A stretch of 64,000 nucleotides of DNA. Origin: Neopestalotiopsis rosae (taxonomy: Eukaryota > Ascomycota > Sordariomycetes > Amphisphaeriales > Sporocadaceae). Under the pieces are notes generated by a model. The model saw nothing but the letters and a program-made list of their open reading frames with translations. It made no database searches and was not told where the DNA came from. Shown here one piece after another: positions 35,577-48,685 of the stretch (position 1 is the stretch's first letter; every line of letters starts with the position of its first letter). Both the position numbers and the translations under genes were made by a program. The stretch is taken from contig JALGAS010000008.1 of assembly GCA_023078685.1 (NCBI GenBank), positions 310,001 to 374,000 of the forward strand. The letters are read 5' to 3'.

Positions 35577-37475
35577 TTAAAACAGGACGTGGTAAAGGCG
35601 CTTCCATGCAGGTTGGGCAGCCAAGTGACGTCTGTGCTCGTTGATCTCATCCCAGTCAAGCTCACGGCGACCGGTGTCAACGTCCATCTGGCTAATCTTG
35701 AGCCAACCTATAAGTTGAATTAGTTAAGACTGACCCACAAGAAACATTCTAGTGATGGACAAAGTGGCTTACCTTCACGCTTCCATAGATAGCCGACAGC
35801 CCAGAAGAAAAGAACGACGGGAGCAGCAAGGTAAGACTCAAAGAATGCCTCGGCATCCATGGGCTCAACAGCAGTGTAGAACTGAGCAATGAGCACAAGG
35901 ACAATGAGGACGAGACCGAGCCAAGAGCCGTAGACGCCTCCAATAGCCTGGAAAGGAATCTCGTCCACGGTGTGGCCGTTGTACTTCCAGGCGGAACGGA
36001 AACGAATGTGTGCCAAGCAGATGGAGCCCCAGGTGAAGAGCGCGGCAAGTCCGGACAGAGCCTGGAGCCAAGTGAAGACGGTAGTACCGCTGGCGCTCAG
36101 GTTGACGTAGGCGAGCAGACCGAAAACCAGCACGGCACTGACCGAGAACAGGGGTCTGCCAGACTTGTCGACGTAGGTGAAGATCTTGGGAGCGTATCCC
36201 TGCTGGGCCAATGCGGTCAAGGTGCGGCTACCTCCGTAGACGGCCGAAACACCAATAGACAGGACGGAAACCAGAATGACAACGTTCATGAAGCTGTCGA
36301 AGCCTTTCAGGCCGGCATACTTTCCGACTAGCACAAAGGGAGAAGCGTTGACGTTGATGTAGGCGTTGGAGCCGAGCAGGTTCGGGTCGTCGTAGGGGAT
36401 CAGCAGGCCAACGAACAGAAGGCCCAAGACGTAGAACAGGGTGATACGCCAGAAAACCTGCTTGATGGCACCAGGCAAAGCCTTGACGGGATTCGCGGAC
36501 TCGGCAGCTGCAAGACCAACAAGCTCCGTACCGCTGAAAGCAAAAGCAGCAGTGACAAAGACGGAGCAGAAACCGAGGAATCCGTTGTTGAATGCACCAG
36601 GCTCGTACCAGAGCCGAGCTCCCCAGTATTCACTGTATGAACCGTTTGAGGGGCCGCCTCCGAGGACCATGACGAATGCAATGATCAGGAAGATGACGGT
36701 AGCAGACAACTTGATGACGGCAGACCAGAACTCTTCTTCAGCATATCCCAAGGTACCAAACAAGTTGGTGATGAGGATCAAGAGGAAGAAGACAGTAATC
36801 CAAACACCGACGCTGATCTTTCCTTCCGTGTCCCAGTACCCAATCGTTAGACCACACACAGTCAGTTCAAGTGGTAACACAACAGCCCCTAAAAGAATCT
36901 GGTCAGTGACTGGGCGGCCTTGTGAGAAACAGCGGTCACTTACATTGCATGACGTAATTCCAACCCATGGCAAAGCCCCAGCTAGGATCAATGAAGCGGA
37001 CAGCATAGGTGTAGAAACCACCAGATACAGGATACATGACAGCGAGTTCACCAAGAGCATAGACTGTTGAGGTTGAGTGTAAGTTTGTAATTCAAATTGA
37101 GCGTATATCCGTTAGTTGCGACTCACCGACGTTGAACATCATGATACCAATAATCAAGAAGTCAATCAAGAGAGAACCGGGTCCACCTTTGGCCAGAGCA
37201 CCACCGGATCCGACGAAGAAACCAGCACCAATGGAACCTCCAATGGCAATCATGTGCAGATGCCTCGGCTTCATGGAGCGATCCAACTCGACGAGGCCGT
37301 GACCATAATCTCGCTTCTTGAAGGACTCGAGATTGAGACCATTGCGGGTAAACCAGTTCTCTGAGCGAACGGCACCCTCCTGGTGGCCATGCTCATGGGC
37401 TGGGGCTGAATAGCCAGGAAGAGCTCCATCCTTCTCCAAGGAGGAGTTGGCTTGACCACTTTCGAGTGTAGCCAT
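35577..37475 (-). CDS. Amino-acid permease, fungal YAT/AAP family
   Basis: Exons 37475-37127, 37063-36944, 36888-35773 and 35707-35577 give 571 residues. Proteins of this family import amino acids with protons across the plasma membrane and have about twelve transmembrane spans. The N-terminal tail is hydrophilic (~80 residues). The first span carries the diagnostic [23 protein letters not shown], and later segments include [46 protein letters not shown] and [18 protein letters not shown]. The C-terminal tail has the family pattern [14 protein letters not shown]. Substrate range cannot be read. It resembles general permeases of the Gap1 type more than single-substrate ones. Its position beside oxidoreductases and an NRPS could mean supply of precursors, or chance. 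Confidence 0.95.
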
Positions 37476-40400
37476 TTTGTCTGAAAGAAAGCGAAGTAGG
37501 TTTCGCGATCAAGGATGAAAGAAGAAAGGTCAACGGGATGGGACTGAAAGAAGTAGACACGGGAGAGGACCACGCGAAGGGCAGGCGGCGGTAATATATG
37601 AACGAGCACAGCTCGAGAGTGTGGGGACTCGTAAAAAAATAATAAGACGACGGGAGCCGCGCACGCTTGTTGGGGAAGATGCCAGGCAAGCCAGAGACAG
37701 AAAGAGACAGAGAGAGCGCAGTCGAGAGTCCCAAATGAACGGCCTGCGAGTCGGTAGCTAGCCTGGAGGTGACAGTACCTACCTAGGTTATGTGCTGCTA
37801 ACTATACCCCATGCAGATGATCGCTACCTGCTATGTAACATGTCCATGTCCCGTACCTCTTCTCCAAGGGACCAAGACTAATGTAGGTAGTCTTGGCTGG
37901 AGGAGGTGGGGATCAAGATCCCACGTTGGTAACTTGATCCTATCGAAATTTTGCCTCTCTGGATTCGTCTCCTCCGGAGCTCACTCGGTCAAGCCACATG
38001 GCGCGACATCTCGACAGACCCGTTGAAAGGAAGGTCGATCCGTCGCGACCTAACGTCTATCTACGAATCTGGCTATCTAGGTGTCTCCTCTATGCATTAA
38101 GCAACGGATCTCTTGTCACTTGCTTTGATTGACAAATACCTTTTATATGATCTGACAGAAGCTCCATGAAACTTTATCAGCGGGCAGCGGTATTGGCACT
38201 CAGGATCGCCTTCGAATCCTTCGTATTACAGGAAGGTCCCAAGAAAGAGGCTAAGAGGCTTGTGTGATGCCGAGTGCCAGAAAACGGGGAAAAGGTGCAT
38301 CGTGGTTGTGCGGCGTCACAACTTTCTTTTCCCTAGGCGCGGCATGACCGCAAGGGGCTAATCACAGCGTCGGGCAGCTTTTCAAGGTAACACGCCTCCT
38401 TCAGCTCGCTGATTAGAAGATGGATTCGACGTATCAAATGCCGTTTCCCATATTCACAGGCTGTTACCAACAGTAATTGCTTACTGTCATTCAAAAACTT
38501 AAAACCTTTAACCCGAGGCCAGACAGACCTGGACGGACGTGTGGAGATGGATGGAATGTGCTGCTACGTAAGTTCATCCGAGAGCTAGCATTATTAGTCG
38601 CATACCAGCTACATACCTTGCCTAGTATCTTGTGGGGAGAGCATTCTTGTGGTCATAACCTAAGATAACGAACGAACCCTTGTAGCAACCAATTTCGGGC
38701 GTGACTAGGGGCCCCTTCGAATTGCTTGGATATCTGGCTGCTTGGCCGCTTGGCTACAAAATTTTCTCTTCTTGTCCTCTCTGTCGTTTATGCTTGTAAT
38801 AGAAACGCGTCTTCATTTGAGTTGGATTCGCGTCGTCGATCAAATTTGCTATATTCGTATGTTCTTCTGTAGACTTGCTGACCTGATCAATCTGGTCCCT
38901 TGCCCAGACAATTCAGCGGAACGCTATAGGGCTGGGCTGTCTGCTACATAGTACACGCGGGTATGCACTACTGCTGGTAACAGGGAGACAAGCATGGGCC
39001 GAGCCCCCTTGCGTCTGGGGAGCGCCACAAAATGGGTCGATCCGCCAGCCGTCGCAGAGAGAAGGGGAAGAGCGAGAAAAAAAAAACAGTCAAGTGCTCT
39101 AGCGATCCAGCCATCAGGAACGTTGCAAGATCTGTTACGCCAGCTCGCATTGGACAGTGCCCGAGTGCCCATGGGCCATGGCGGATCTAGGGCCTGGGTG
39201 GCAGCATTGGCACACGTAATAGAATCAAATAAAGAAAGCGGAGAAGATGGCTAACAAGATGGGGTATGTCTGGAGGCCTGAGGAACGACACAATTGTGCC
39301 CGTTTATTACTCAATCACTCATTGTATACCTGATACAATGAACTCTGAACCACGCGTGGCTCTTTCATGTTTCTCACAATTTGCAGAGATTATGGCCTTC
39401 TCACTGCCTCAACCGGCTGCACCTTGAATAAACTCGGAACTGGGCTGAAGTTAGATAGAACAGTCAGAAACTCTCCGGATGCAAGTTTATGCTGTTCCCC
39501 GGTATCCGCCTTCCGGCGGTCCCCGCTTACTGGCGGCCCTTTTTCAGAATGCTACACTGCTCTCGATGCTGTTTGGATGGGTTTATTGCAGTGGCTTGAT
39601 GTATGCCGGGACGCCTGCTGACTTGACTGCATGGAAGCCTACTGGAACATTACCTTGAATGGACAATCAACCGACTTGGCTGCCATGGCGAATCCCTTAG
39701 CCTTCGGCCTTAGCTGCTAGGCACGGAAACTACAGAAAGTCACGCGTTGTGATTGGGGAGCTGCTGAAAGTCTCGGTCCAAGTTCAAGCAAGAGTTTCGG
39801 TCGTCGCAAAGGACAAGCAGAAGCTGACCTTGTCTCACTATTGGAACCAGAATCGGCCCGTAAAGAAGTCACTCACAATCTTTTGGCATCATGGAAAGAT
39901 AAGCCAGCACTCGAAATTTCTGTTTGAGCAAGTCCGTCCATCCTGCAGCCTGTTCATCAGCTTTCATCCCAAGTGTTGGAAATATGCAGCTCGCCATTTC
40001 TGCTGCAGACTGCATCAGTAGCCAAGGTTACTTCAGTACCACAGGACTCAAAAGTCTCAAGCCCCGAACAGTACAGTCCGCCATTTACGCTACGCTGGAC
40101 CAATTTTTGAGGCCAGTACAGTAGAACAGCAGCGACTGCCCGGCATTTGCAGCACGTATGGTCGGACTCGGGTCGGTTTCAACCGGACCAAATAACGTGA
40201 CCAACTTTATCAGCCTTTCAATCTTTAAGGAAATCGTAGTGTACGTGTAGGAGTTGGCATGCATAGTCAGGCAGGTACCGTGTGTACTCGAAGGGTGCCC
40301 GGGTCTTCGGAGCGGATGATTGCTATATCATGTCCAATACCATTATCTCTCCGATCCTATCCGTCCATAAGCTTGACGTCGCTTTCTACCCCGACTTGTG

Positions 40401-41157
40401 CAAGATCGACTTCTACACGCAATCCTGCAGAATCTACCGTCCAGCAGTATAGATGCGGGCGGGAAATATGGTGCTGCGGTAGCCAGGAACACTACTAACT
40501 TTCTCAACCCATCCTGACGGATCTGGACACCGAAAGCTCCACTATTCCCATGTCATGCTGCATAGCACTGGTAATAGAAATGGATAAGTAAAAAGTGATA
40601 CGTACCCAAAGTGTGGTGTAGAGCTGAGAGCTATTTTGGTGGATAGGCCATCAGGTCACGGCGCGGCGGATGCGAGATGGGCATCGATCCTCCCCTCCAA
40701 TGCTGCAGCTGGAACCCCCAGTTCTAGGCTCTTGGTGGAGGCCGCGGTTCATTACCATGGCTTCGTTTCGACCGTTATCAGTTGTGGGACTCTCGTAGAA
40801 TACGCAGCATTGGCAGTCGACGCGGCATGATGCGTGGAGCCCGCCATTATTAGTCTGGCTCCATCAAGATAGCAGCACTTCAGCCCGAGTAGTTAGTCTG
40901 GGGTTGATCGATGAATTAGGTAATTCCAACCTGTGACAGCTAATTCTGGTTTAGCACATGTGGGCTCGACAGACAAAACCTCCCACTCATGATGACTGCC
41001 ACGAGTACGAGGACGTATTGTTGATATACTACCATCAGTAGTACTAACTAGCATATAACTATTCACAAAGCCTTCGCCGGTGTCACCGTAGAGCTGAGCG
41101 AGATACGTGTGCGAACCCTTCGCCATCCATTTCATCGCTCATTTACCCATTCATCCT
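37476..41157. other. Gene-free interval of 3.7 kb
   Basis: The first few hundred bases hold the permease promoter. The rest contains only short frames without domain character (for example 39749-40021 and 40893-41135). I found no splice-connected gene, RNA gene or transposon motif. Confidence 0.45.
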
Positions 41158-41932
41158 TCAAGCCAGGTATGTGTAAGCCGCAATGATGTGAGGCAGTGGT
41201 CCTAGAATCCTCCAAGTAGTGTCCTTGGAGGCTTCAATGGGCAAGGCACCTGAGCGGGCAGCTGCTTGCTCGCTCAGCCATTTCCTCCATTCAAGATCAA
41301 TGTCAAGCCATTCCTCGGGTGCTGCAGCGGGGGCGGAGCGCCCCATCTCTCGGCTACTCGCCCAGAATCTAACTTGCCTCAACCGTTCTTTCTTGACCTA
41401 ATTTCGGGGATTGTGTGAGAAAGTCAGAAAGTTCGATTCTTGTCATTATTATTAATTTTTTCTCGGGGTCGGTCGGACGGAGAGCGAGAGACTAAAAGGA
41501 AATAATCGGTCATACCTGGATCATTGAGTCGGAATACTCTCGACACGCAGCCATGACAACTTTGTGATCACGAAGTTTTCGACTGGGCAGCTTATCGTGC
41601 CTCAGCAATCGCTGATCAATGTCTTCCATTAGTGATCTGATCAGCTCGAGTTCCTTCTTGCAAGTTTCGATGTCTTGCTCTAGGTTCGTCGCTGTCGCGA
41701 GGAGCCAGTCAATGGTTTGCGCGGGAGGGCGCTTCCCGTCTTCCCCTGAGACACCTGATTCACCCTCGTTCAATGGCTTCCCGTAGGAGAATTTTGCCTT
41801 TTGTGCATCTTTAACTTTGATGACCGAGAGCCGCGATGGCTCTGCAGTCTGTCTCTTGCTCGAGACGCGCTGTCCGAGGTATGTCTGGATTTTCGCGTTA
41901 CGTGTCGGTAATTGCGCGCTGGTCATGTCCAT
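41158..41932 (-). CDS. Hypothetical coiled-coil protein
   Basis: Exons 41932-41516 and 41397-41158 give 218 residues and splice in phase 0 with GTATGA and TAG boundaries. I do not recognise a family. The first ~85 residues are polar and rich in Lys, Ser and Arg. Residues about 86-125 (TATNLEQDIETCKKELELIR, then LMEDIDQRLLRHDK) should form a coiled coil. The second exon is Ala/Glu/Trp-rich (PEEWLDIDLEWRKWL). No signal peptide or membrane span is visible, so it is likely intracellular. It is divergent from the small protein at 42373, sharing about 440 bp of upstream DNA. The model is supported by clean splice sites and composition only; a start further upstream is possible. Confidence 0.6.
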
Positions 41933-42372
41933 CTTGGGAGAAGCATTTCAAAATCAAGCTTTGGACTGTCTGAGTGGTTGCCCTGGAGATATTCTCTAAG
42001 ACCATGGCACATGTCAAACTAATAGGTTGTGTGAGACTGGCACAAAGGGCCAATGCTGTCAAAGCCTCAACGACAAAGGCCATGACTAGTTGGAGTTTGA
42101 GAAACAAAGACTGCATATGTGTGTCTCGATGGTGCGCATCTCTCTTGTGTATCAGGCAGAGCATCTGTTTCGATGTTTTTCACGATTCAAGGTATGTGTC
42201 TACTTCAAAAACGCGGGATGCGCTTCCATTATGCTCGCTATTCCAGAACCCATTGCGCCTCACTCTGCAGGAAGAAGCTGGATTTGACATCGCTCACATT
42301 GTACACTTATATTTGAATTTCATTTTAACCCTTGACCACTGGCTACCTCGATAATTGGTACCAATATATACC
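41933..42372. promoter_or_regulatory. Divergent upstream region of two small genes
   Basis: The 440 bp separate the start codons of two uncharacterised genes pointing away from each other. The plus-strand frame open through much of it (41974-42354) has no domain character. I see no known factor site. Confidence 0.35.
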
Positions 42373-42795
42373 ATGTGCTGGAGGTTCGCCTACGCCCACC
42401 GCTGCGTCATCTGCAGAACATCACTACCAGAACAAACGCTGCCCGTAACATTCCCCTGTCGAGCAGCAGAGCAATTCTTGAGGGCACCCAAATACGAAGC
42501 AGAAGAAGACAGCGAAGATTTCGAGAAGAGCTGCCGCATCAGACATCATGAGGGAGAAGCCATTGTCCACGGATGCCCAGAATGCGAGACGGGAAAAGCC
42601 AGAGGCCTTGCGCACTGGGCAGCAGATTTGAGATCGATAGAGGCAAAACAGGAAGCACTGATGAGTTATGTGCAAGGAAGAATGGACAACGATCAGTCGC
42701 CACCGCTGCAATATTCGAATGATGCAGTCATCGCTAGAAAAAGACATATTCGGCAGTCATACTATCAAAGAAAGCCACAGGCCAATGCTGAATGA
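42373..42795 (+). CDS. Small cysteine-containing hypothetical protein
   Basis: One exon, 140 residues from the ATG at 42373. I do not recognise a named family. It begins MCWRFAYAHRCVICRTS and later has FPCRAA, KSCRIRHHEGE and HGCPECETGK. The seven cysteines and several histidines are spaced as in the small zinc-binding-like proteins common in filamentous fungi, which often start with MC and carry C-x2-C pairs. That resemblance is visual. The middle is acidic (EAEEDSEDFE) and the C-terminal third is basic and polar. There is no signal peptide. It ends only 70 bp from the stop of the convergent flavin monooxygenase gene. Confidence 0.55.
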   Translation: MCWRFAYAHRCVICRTSLPEQTLPVTFPCRAAEQFLRAPKYEAEEDSEDFEKSCRIRHHEGEAIVHGCPECETGKARGLAHWAADLRSIEAKQEALMSYVQGRMDNDQSPPLQYSNDAVIARKRHIRQSYYQRKPQANAE

Positions 42796-42865
42796 GGAAA
42801 CACTGCCAGGAGGGATTTCAAAATTGCATGGTCTTCATTATACAAATGTCTATCTGCTTCATAAT

Positions 42866-44605
42866 TTATATAAATGCAAGCGAATCTTTGCGGTTCTCTG
42901 GGATAAGAACCCAATCTGATTCGTCTTCGTTCCGCACTCTTTGTAAACAACTTTCGTCGTCCCTTGGTTCTGAATCCGGCTCTGGGTACTTTTTTATGTT
43001 CTCCAAGGCCCATACAAGCTCTTTGCTCAGTACTGGCGGAATTCTTCCGTCGCCCTTGAGCGTTCCAAGCCCAGCGATCTGGAAAAGCCCATCCAGCCAC
43101 TCTTGCGTTTCTCCCTCATCCCAATTGATGCCGTGAAATGGTCTCCGCTCCCTCTTGGTCTCTCTATCCCTTTCAAGCTCCCATTTCCTCTGAGCCTCGG
43201 GGGAGGGCAATGAGCCTGCGTTCCGGTTGGAGAAGAGCCGGGCCAAAGCAATGGCCTGATATTCCCAACTTCGAAAACTGAGTACTCGCGGCATACCAAC
43301 AATGGCCAGTGTCTTGAAGTCGTGAAAAAATGTGTGCCAATAAGTACTGACTAGTTTGTTGGCTTGATAATCCCATAACGGGCGACCGTTGGCTTTGCTG
43401 TTCCAGAAAGGAAAGGATGGCTTGTATCCAGTGCAGTAGATGATCTTGTCAAGGCCATCTAGATGCGCACCGTCCTGAAACCAAACCCGGCCGTCCTCTC
43501 CGTACTCGGTTATGATTGGTTTCCAGAAGATTCCCGGTGGAGGCTCTTTGCCATCCCACCTGGACTTGGAGCGCCTTGACTGATACACTGGTAGCTGAGC
43601 GCTTTTCAGAAGCTCAGAGGTTATATCGTGGCCTGAGGCCGAGTTCCCAATGACCAGTATTTTTTGGCCGGTGTAGACCGATGGGGATCGATAGTACTTG
43701 GAATGAACTACCCGACCAGGAAACTTGTCCACGAATTGTTCCAATCCTATGACTTCCGGGACCTTTGAGACTACCAAGTCAGCGCAAATGGACGAGCACA
43801 CGGTAAAAGGAGGGCTCCAGGGGGGCTCGACCACGTACATAAGGGACAGAGTAGTGGCCATTGGCCAAGATAACAGCATCAAATGTCTCTTCCCACCAGA
43901 TGTCAACATGTCTAGCAGTGTCATATTTTCTCAAAGTCAACTTCCATCTGTCTGGAGCAGGGTCCGTATTGGAACTCAGCTTGGATACGTCTTCTACTGT
44001 CGTGTTCAAGACCAAGTTCTTGTCGATACCGTGTGTGCAAAAGTAATTCTCAATGTATTGACGAGGGACATAGTGAGGCGCAAAGGGCCCATAAGCAAAT
44101 TTGGCATCAGAAAAGCTCATGGCAATATCGGGCACATTTGTGCTAGTGGCCATTTAGTAGGATCCTTGTAGCTCTTCCAAAGGCAAAATCTCACGTCAAT
44201 GAATCGTATACTGGCGTTTTCGAATATCTTTCTTGCTTCGACGGAGGTGAAATAGCTGGGAGCTGGTCAGGGATGTCCAATGGCGGATCTATGTCGACTG
44301 GAAGAGCGCCAGGATAAATCGTCAACGGCGGTTGAGGGTCCGCATCATAGATCCTAATCTCATCAGACTGATTACATGATTCTCATCATATTGGTGTCTC
44401 TTTACCACGTCCCTCCAGCTTTCTCCCTTCGTTCGAAAACCGTGATCTTGTCAAAGTAGTTTTCGGCTTTGAGGGCTGCAGCGGTTACCGCACCTTGAGC
44501 GGCTTGTTAATAGGAACTGTGCATTTCAATAGACAGCCAAGACTTACCAGCCGCACCACCACCTATAATGGCGACGGATTTTATTCTCAGCTCTTGTGCC
44601 ATCAT
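42866..44605 (-). CDS. Flavin-containing monooxygenase (FMO type)
   Basis: Exons 44605-44548, 44493-44406, 44353-44195, 44142-43839 and 43762-42866 give 501 residues. These enzymes use NADPH, O2 and FAD to oxygenate nitrogen, sulfur or ketone centres. The FAD Rossmann motif GGGAAG is at residues 15-20, followed by the E/D-ending strand ITVFERREKAGGTW. The FMO fingerprint FxGxxxHxxxY occurs as FPGRVVHSKYY, right before the NADPH motif ILVIGNSASGHD. A late YCTGYKPSFPF completes the class B pattern. An acidic C-terminal tail of ~60 residues follows. There is no targeting signal. Two ATGs stand in tandem at the start (44605 and 44602), and I took the first. Neighbouring MFS and NRPS genes on the same strand suggest a tailoring role. 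Confidence 0.92.
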
Positions 44606-45175
44606 CTATAGTTTACTGCTGCAGCGACATGCATATTATCGAGGCAGAGATAACCCAAACAAGAGGAGAGAGGAGGCAAGTGAACAAAATTATTTTTCTC
44701 TTCAATTTCTTGGGAGTCATTACAGATCACGGCGGGGAAGGCAGCCAGACCAAAGTCGCAATATCATAACACTATTTCACCATCGCTGGCACGTGACCAT
44801 ATGTGGCGCCCGCATCATCTACAAAAATGATTGCAGATTGCACGATAATTATGCAATCTAGAACATCGTACGTTACTTCCCATCATGGCTATATACTCCA
44901 TCAAATGTACTAGGTTGGGGTATGTTTCTTGGCCATCGGCGGACGCCATCTGACAGGGCTGCTTTGAATTGTGGTCTGATTATACAGAACAACCATTACT
45001 GCTTTGTAGGATCTGTATATTAGAATCTACAAAAGTGAGCACACTTAATCATCTAGTTCATCTGAACACATGAATAATCCTTCTTTGCTACCCAGCGTAG
45101 AAGACATTGTGTGGCTTGGGTGCCGCCGTATTCCCTCCAAGTTTACTTGCACGTCTAGACCTCCACTTGGACTAC
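44606..45175. other. Intergenic; FMO promoter side
   Basis: The 570 bp between the FMO start and the MFS stop show no protein-like frame. They should hold the FMO promoter and the MFS 3' UTR. Confidence 0.5.
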
Positions 45176-47346
45176 CTAAAGGACATATCTGAACCCACCA
45201 GCCCTGCCTACCGCTGGCCCTTCCTCCCCTGTCTCCCGTGCAGTCTGCTCGCGAGCATCGAACTTCTTGTTGTCTCGCTTCAATACAAGACGCACGCCAA
45301 AAGCCATGAGCGCCACCTGGAATGTTGGTTAGAACGATCAATGTCCACTGCACGTGTGTGGCAACGACTTACAAGAAGAGCAACTGCTGCCGTGGCGCTG
45401 CCGCCAGCAAGATATCTTGGTCCATCAGAGGCAGGATACACTGAAAGAGATTGGGGTCAGGATATGTTTCCGAGATTAAACCACGCATTGGGTGCAATTT
45501 TCTGCTTACTATAGGATCCATAAATATTGGCGCAATTTCCAATCATGTTGGCGATCGATATGCAAGCCGACCTTTTGACCAATGGCCGGGGAAAGCTATT
45601 GGACACCCAGGCGACAATGATCTGATAAGCCGAGACTGCGCCCATTGGCATGAGGAACATTGCAAAGAATCGTGCGGCTATTATAAAGGGTTTTTCTTAG
45701 TTTCCATCTCTCATGTATAACAGATGCAGCAATCGAGGGTCAACTCACCAGTGTTTAGGGACGAGACAACGATAATGTTGCCAATGACGGATATAATCAT
45801 GAGGCATATAATGTGTATACTTCGGTCATGATACTTTCCAGATGTATAGGTGACCACAAGCGACACGAGAAAGGTCCCGATCCACACGGGCGCCGTGATC
45901 AAGAGTGTTTCAATGTTTCCGTACCCTAAGGTCTTGACAATGGTCGGGAAAAAGTACTGGAAGGACTGCGAGAGCAAACTTGTGTGCTGGAGAAGGGTAA
46001 AGAGATACAGCTTCGGGTCCCTGAGAGCTAGCAGGACACCTTCCTTGACAGAAGCCGCACCACCTTCGTCAGCCTCTCCGATGTCGTCGACGAGCCGCCA
46101 TTGCGCGTAGGCCTTTTCTTCGTCTGTGAGCCACTTTGTTGTTGCTGGGTAGTCGGGCAGGACAAAAGCCGCCGTAATGGCCACGCCAATGGTGATGACG
46201 CCCTCTATAATAAATAACCACCGCCTGTTGGGTCGCGTCAGCATTTTCAAGAAATATCAAGGGCCTTGCGTGGGTCAATGTTTGTCTTTCCATACCATCC
46301 AGAGATGCCGTGAGCACCGCTCAAATTCCCCAATACGCCGGCTCCGAGGAGACCACCGAAAGCGTTGGCCAGCGACGAGCCCGCATAGAACCATGCAATT
46401 CGATGCGCCAGCTCGGCACGCGTGTACCAGGAAGACATGAGGAAGATGGCGCCCGGGAAGAAGGGTGCCTCGGCGAATCCAAGAAAGAAGCGACAAGCAA
46501 TGAGGGCGCCAAACGAATGCGTCGCGGCTTGCGATGCTGAAATAGTTCCCCTGATTTCCCCAGTGGTCTTGTGAGCAATTCATGATGAATGACGAGGCTG
46601 GCTGGTCTCATGCAGACTTGGCAACTTACCAGACAGTCATGACGCTTCCCAAATACATAGATGGCCGAACTCGCGTGATGATCAGATTCGATGGCAGCTG
46701 CATCAATAAGTAACCCACAAAGAGGATACTGGTCGCCAGATTGAAGTCGGTCCCGGTCATACCTGTAACATGTGAGTAACGGCGTCTGACTCTAGTACGA
46801 GTTCATGCTCGATTAGGTGACGTACCCAGTTCTTCCTCCAATGTGCCCAGTCTGGCTTGAGATAGATTGCTAACGACAATAGTTCAGCACATATTTCAAA
46901 ATTGCTACTTGTGCCAATTGATGAATATTATAATCAGGAATGGACTTACTTTCGATCCAAGAAGTTTAAAAGATACCTATAATCGTGTATATCAGTACCG
47001 AGTACCATTTCTGATGTGTATATATGACATGTTGTCTCTATTATCTGCAACAGGAGTGAGACGAAGGGTGTAGGTAGATGATCTCGTTCCAATTTTCATA
47101 TTTTCAACAAGACATAATGCATCAACGCTTTTATACGAACTTGACGTACATGAGAATCAAAAAGGGCAAAAGGTGGAAGTCCACCTTTCGTAAGAGCCGT
47201 TTGGTCATGTCATGATGGTACTCGGGCGCTGAACTGGCAAATTGCCTTTGAAGCGCATTGGCAGTCCCGTCAGCCACGCTGGTCTTGTGTTCGAGGCCGA
47301 TCGCCTCGGCCTTGTCCGCACCCGCCGCATCGTGAGTGTCGGACAT
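45176..47346 (-). CDS. MFS transporter, Dal5-like anion:cation symporter family
   Basis: Nine exons give 502 residues: 47346-47150, 46976-46950, 46869-46826, 46762-46630, 46550-46296, 46224-45749, 45677-45510, 45440-45373 and 45316-45176. It has about twelve transmembrane spans. Family marks are FLILMYLLNFLDRKN (span 1), VGYLLMQLPSNLIITRV, RFFLGFAEAPFFPGAIFLMSSWYTRAELAHR and the mid-protein DYPATTKWLTDEEKAYAQWRL. The Dal5/Tna1 group carries organic anions such as allantoate, nicotinate, pantothenate or dipeptides, usually inward across the plasma membrane. Exon 2 is only 27 nt. The ATG at 47346 is chosen because the N-terminal tail (MSDTHDAAGADKAEAIGLEH) is typical, whereas the longer frame upstream is not. 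Substrate is unknown. It sits between FMO and NRPS, all three on the minus strand. Confidence 0.93.
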
Positions 47347-48685
47347 GTTTGCAGCATGGAATGTCTCCGAAGAATATCCTAGGTTTGTCTGTCCTGTGGG
47401 AAGTAGGATCAATAGCAGGAACGGTCAAAGTGTTCAATTAGGTGACTTGGACAAGGGAGATCCTCAAGATTGGAAAGAAATGAGGCTCAAGACGAGGTAG
47501 AACTACGTATTCCGGGACGAGAAGAGACAACACTGCGTGGCTACCGATTCGGATCGATTGATGCAACAACAAGAAGACTCACTGTCGAGCCCTTGGAGTA
47601 AAAACCCCCGTTAACGGAAAGATACCAAATGCCAAGGGGGCAACATCGAACATACGTACCTAAGGTTAGTCGACTCATCGTCTCACTAGCCAACACATTA
47701 GTCGCGGGGAACGTCGATCCTTCGGGTCCGGGGAAGAGGGACGCGAGGCGGGGGCTCGGGGGCGGCGGGGAAGACAAAACGTGGGGGAAAGAAGCGGAGA
47801 TGACGATAAATACCTACATTATTACCTAGCTAGCTGGTAGAAGTCCATACCTACATACGATATAGTGGAACAGCCCTCTTATTTTCTTCTTCCTCTTCTT
47901 TCTCTCCTGCTCCAAGATCAATGGGTCCCCCAGTCACGTCTGATCGCAGGTAATACACATGCAATGCACCCAGGAATACTGGGTCCAGTTTACCGTGACT
48001 GGCGATGAAAATGGAAATGCCTCCAGGGAGGGGTAAGTGAGGGTCACCACGATGTCATCCGACCCGTCTGATCGTAAGACTAGATGGAGAAGATTGGGGA
48101 GGCACCGTGGTTTTACTCGCCCAAAAGCCAGCCCGAATCCAAAAGCCGGCCGCGTTATAGCCGAAAGCCTAAGTGACCCATTACCACAACTATTATCAAT
48201 CTTACACGCACCTACACCACCTGGGGTAGGTATTACCTACTAAATGAACAGGAGGTTGGACGGCTCGTGGATCCCCCTTCCACAAAAGGACAAAACCGCC
48301 GAAACGAAACAAGAGGTGACTTATCTACATGCGCAGGTCACACACACCAGGATAGACCCCATGAATGATATGAAACTCCGTCCCTTGGTCATGGATTGAG
48401 AATACCCTTCCAGTCTAGTTCGAGGTTGCAAAATGGGGCATCTTCTAACCGCAAACGTGTCATAGAAGGATATACGGTATCAAGAGACATGACATTTGAC
48501 TGATGGGTATCTAATTTATATGATACAATATACTTATAGCATTGCATTGTCGTTGACGGACACAAGACTTCTTCTCTGTGCCCAGGCTTGAACAAAAGAG
48601 ATGGGGAAACAATGGACAGGAGAAAACAAAAGTAATCCAGGAGACGACCTCAAGAAGAAGAATAGAACAATTGTCTCCCGGTATT
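47347..48685. other. Intergenic; MFS promoter side
   Basis: The 1.3 kb between the MFS start and the NRPS stop contain no supportable gene. A GC-rich patch at about 47700-47790 (GGGGGCGGCGGGG) stands out from its AT-richer surroundings. Confidence 0.45.

Noticed and set aside
40893..41135. 80-codon frame just downstream of the coiled-coil gene
   Set aside because: It is separated by a stop from the second exon, no splice sites connect them, and no domain is visible.
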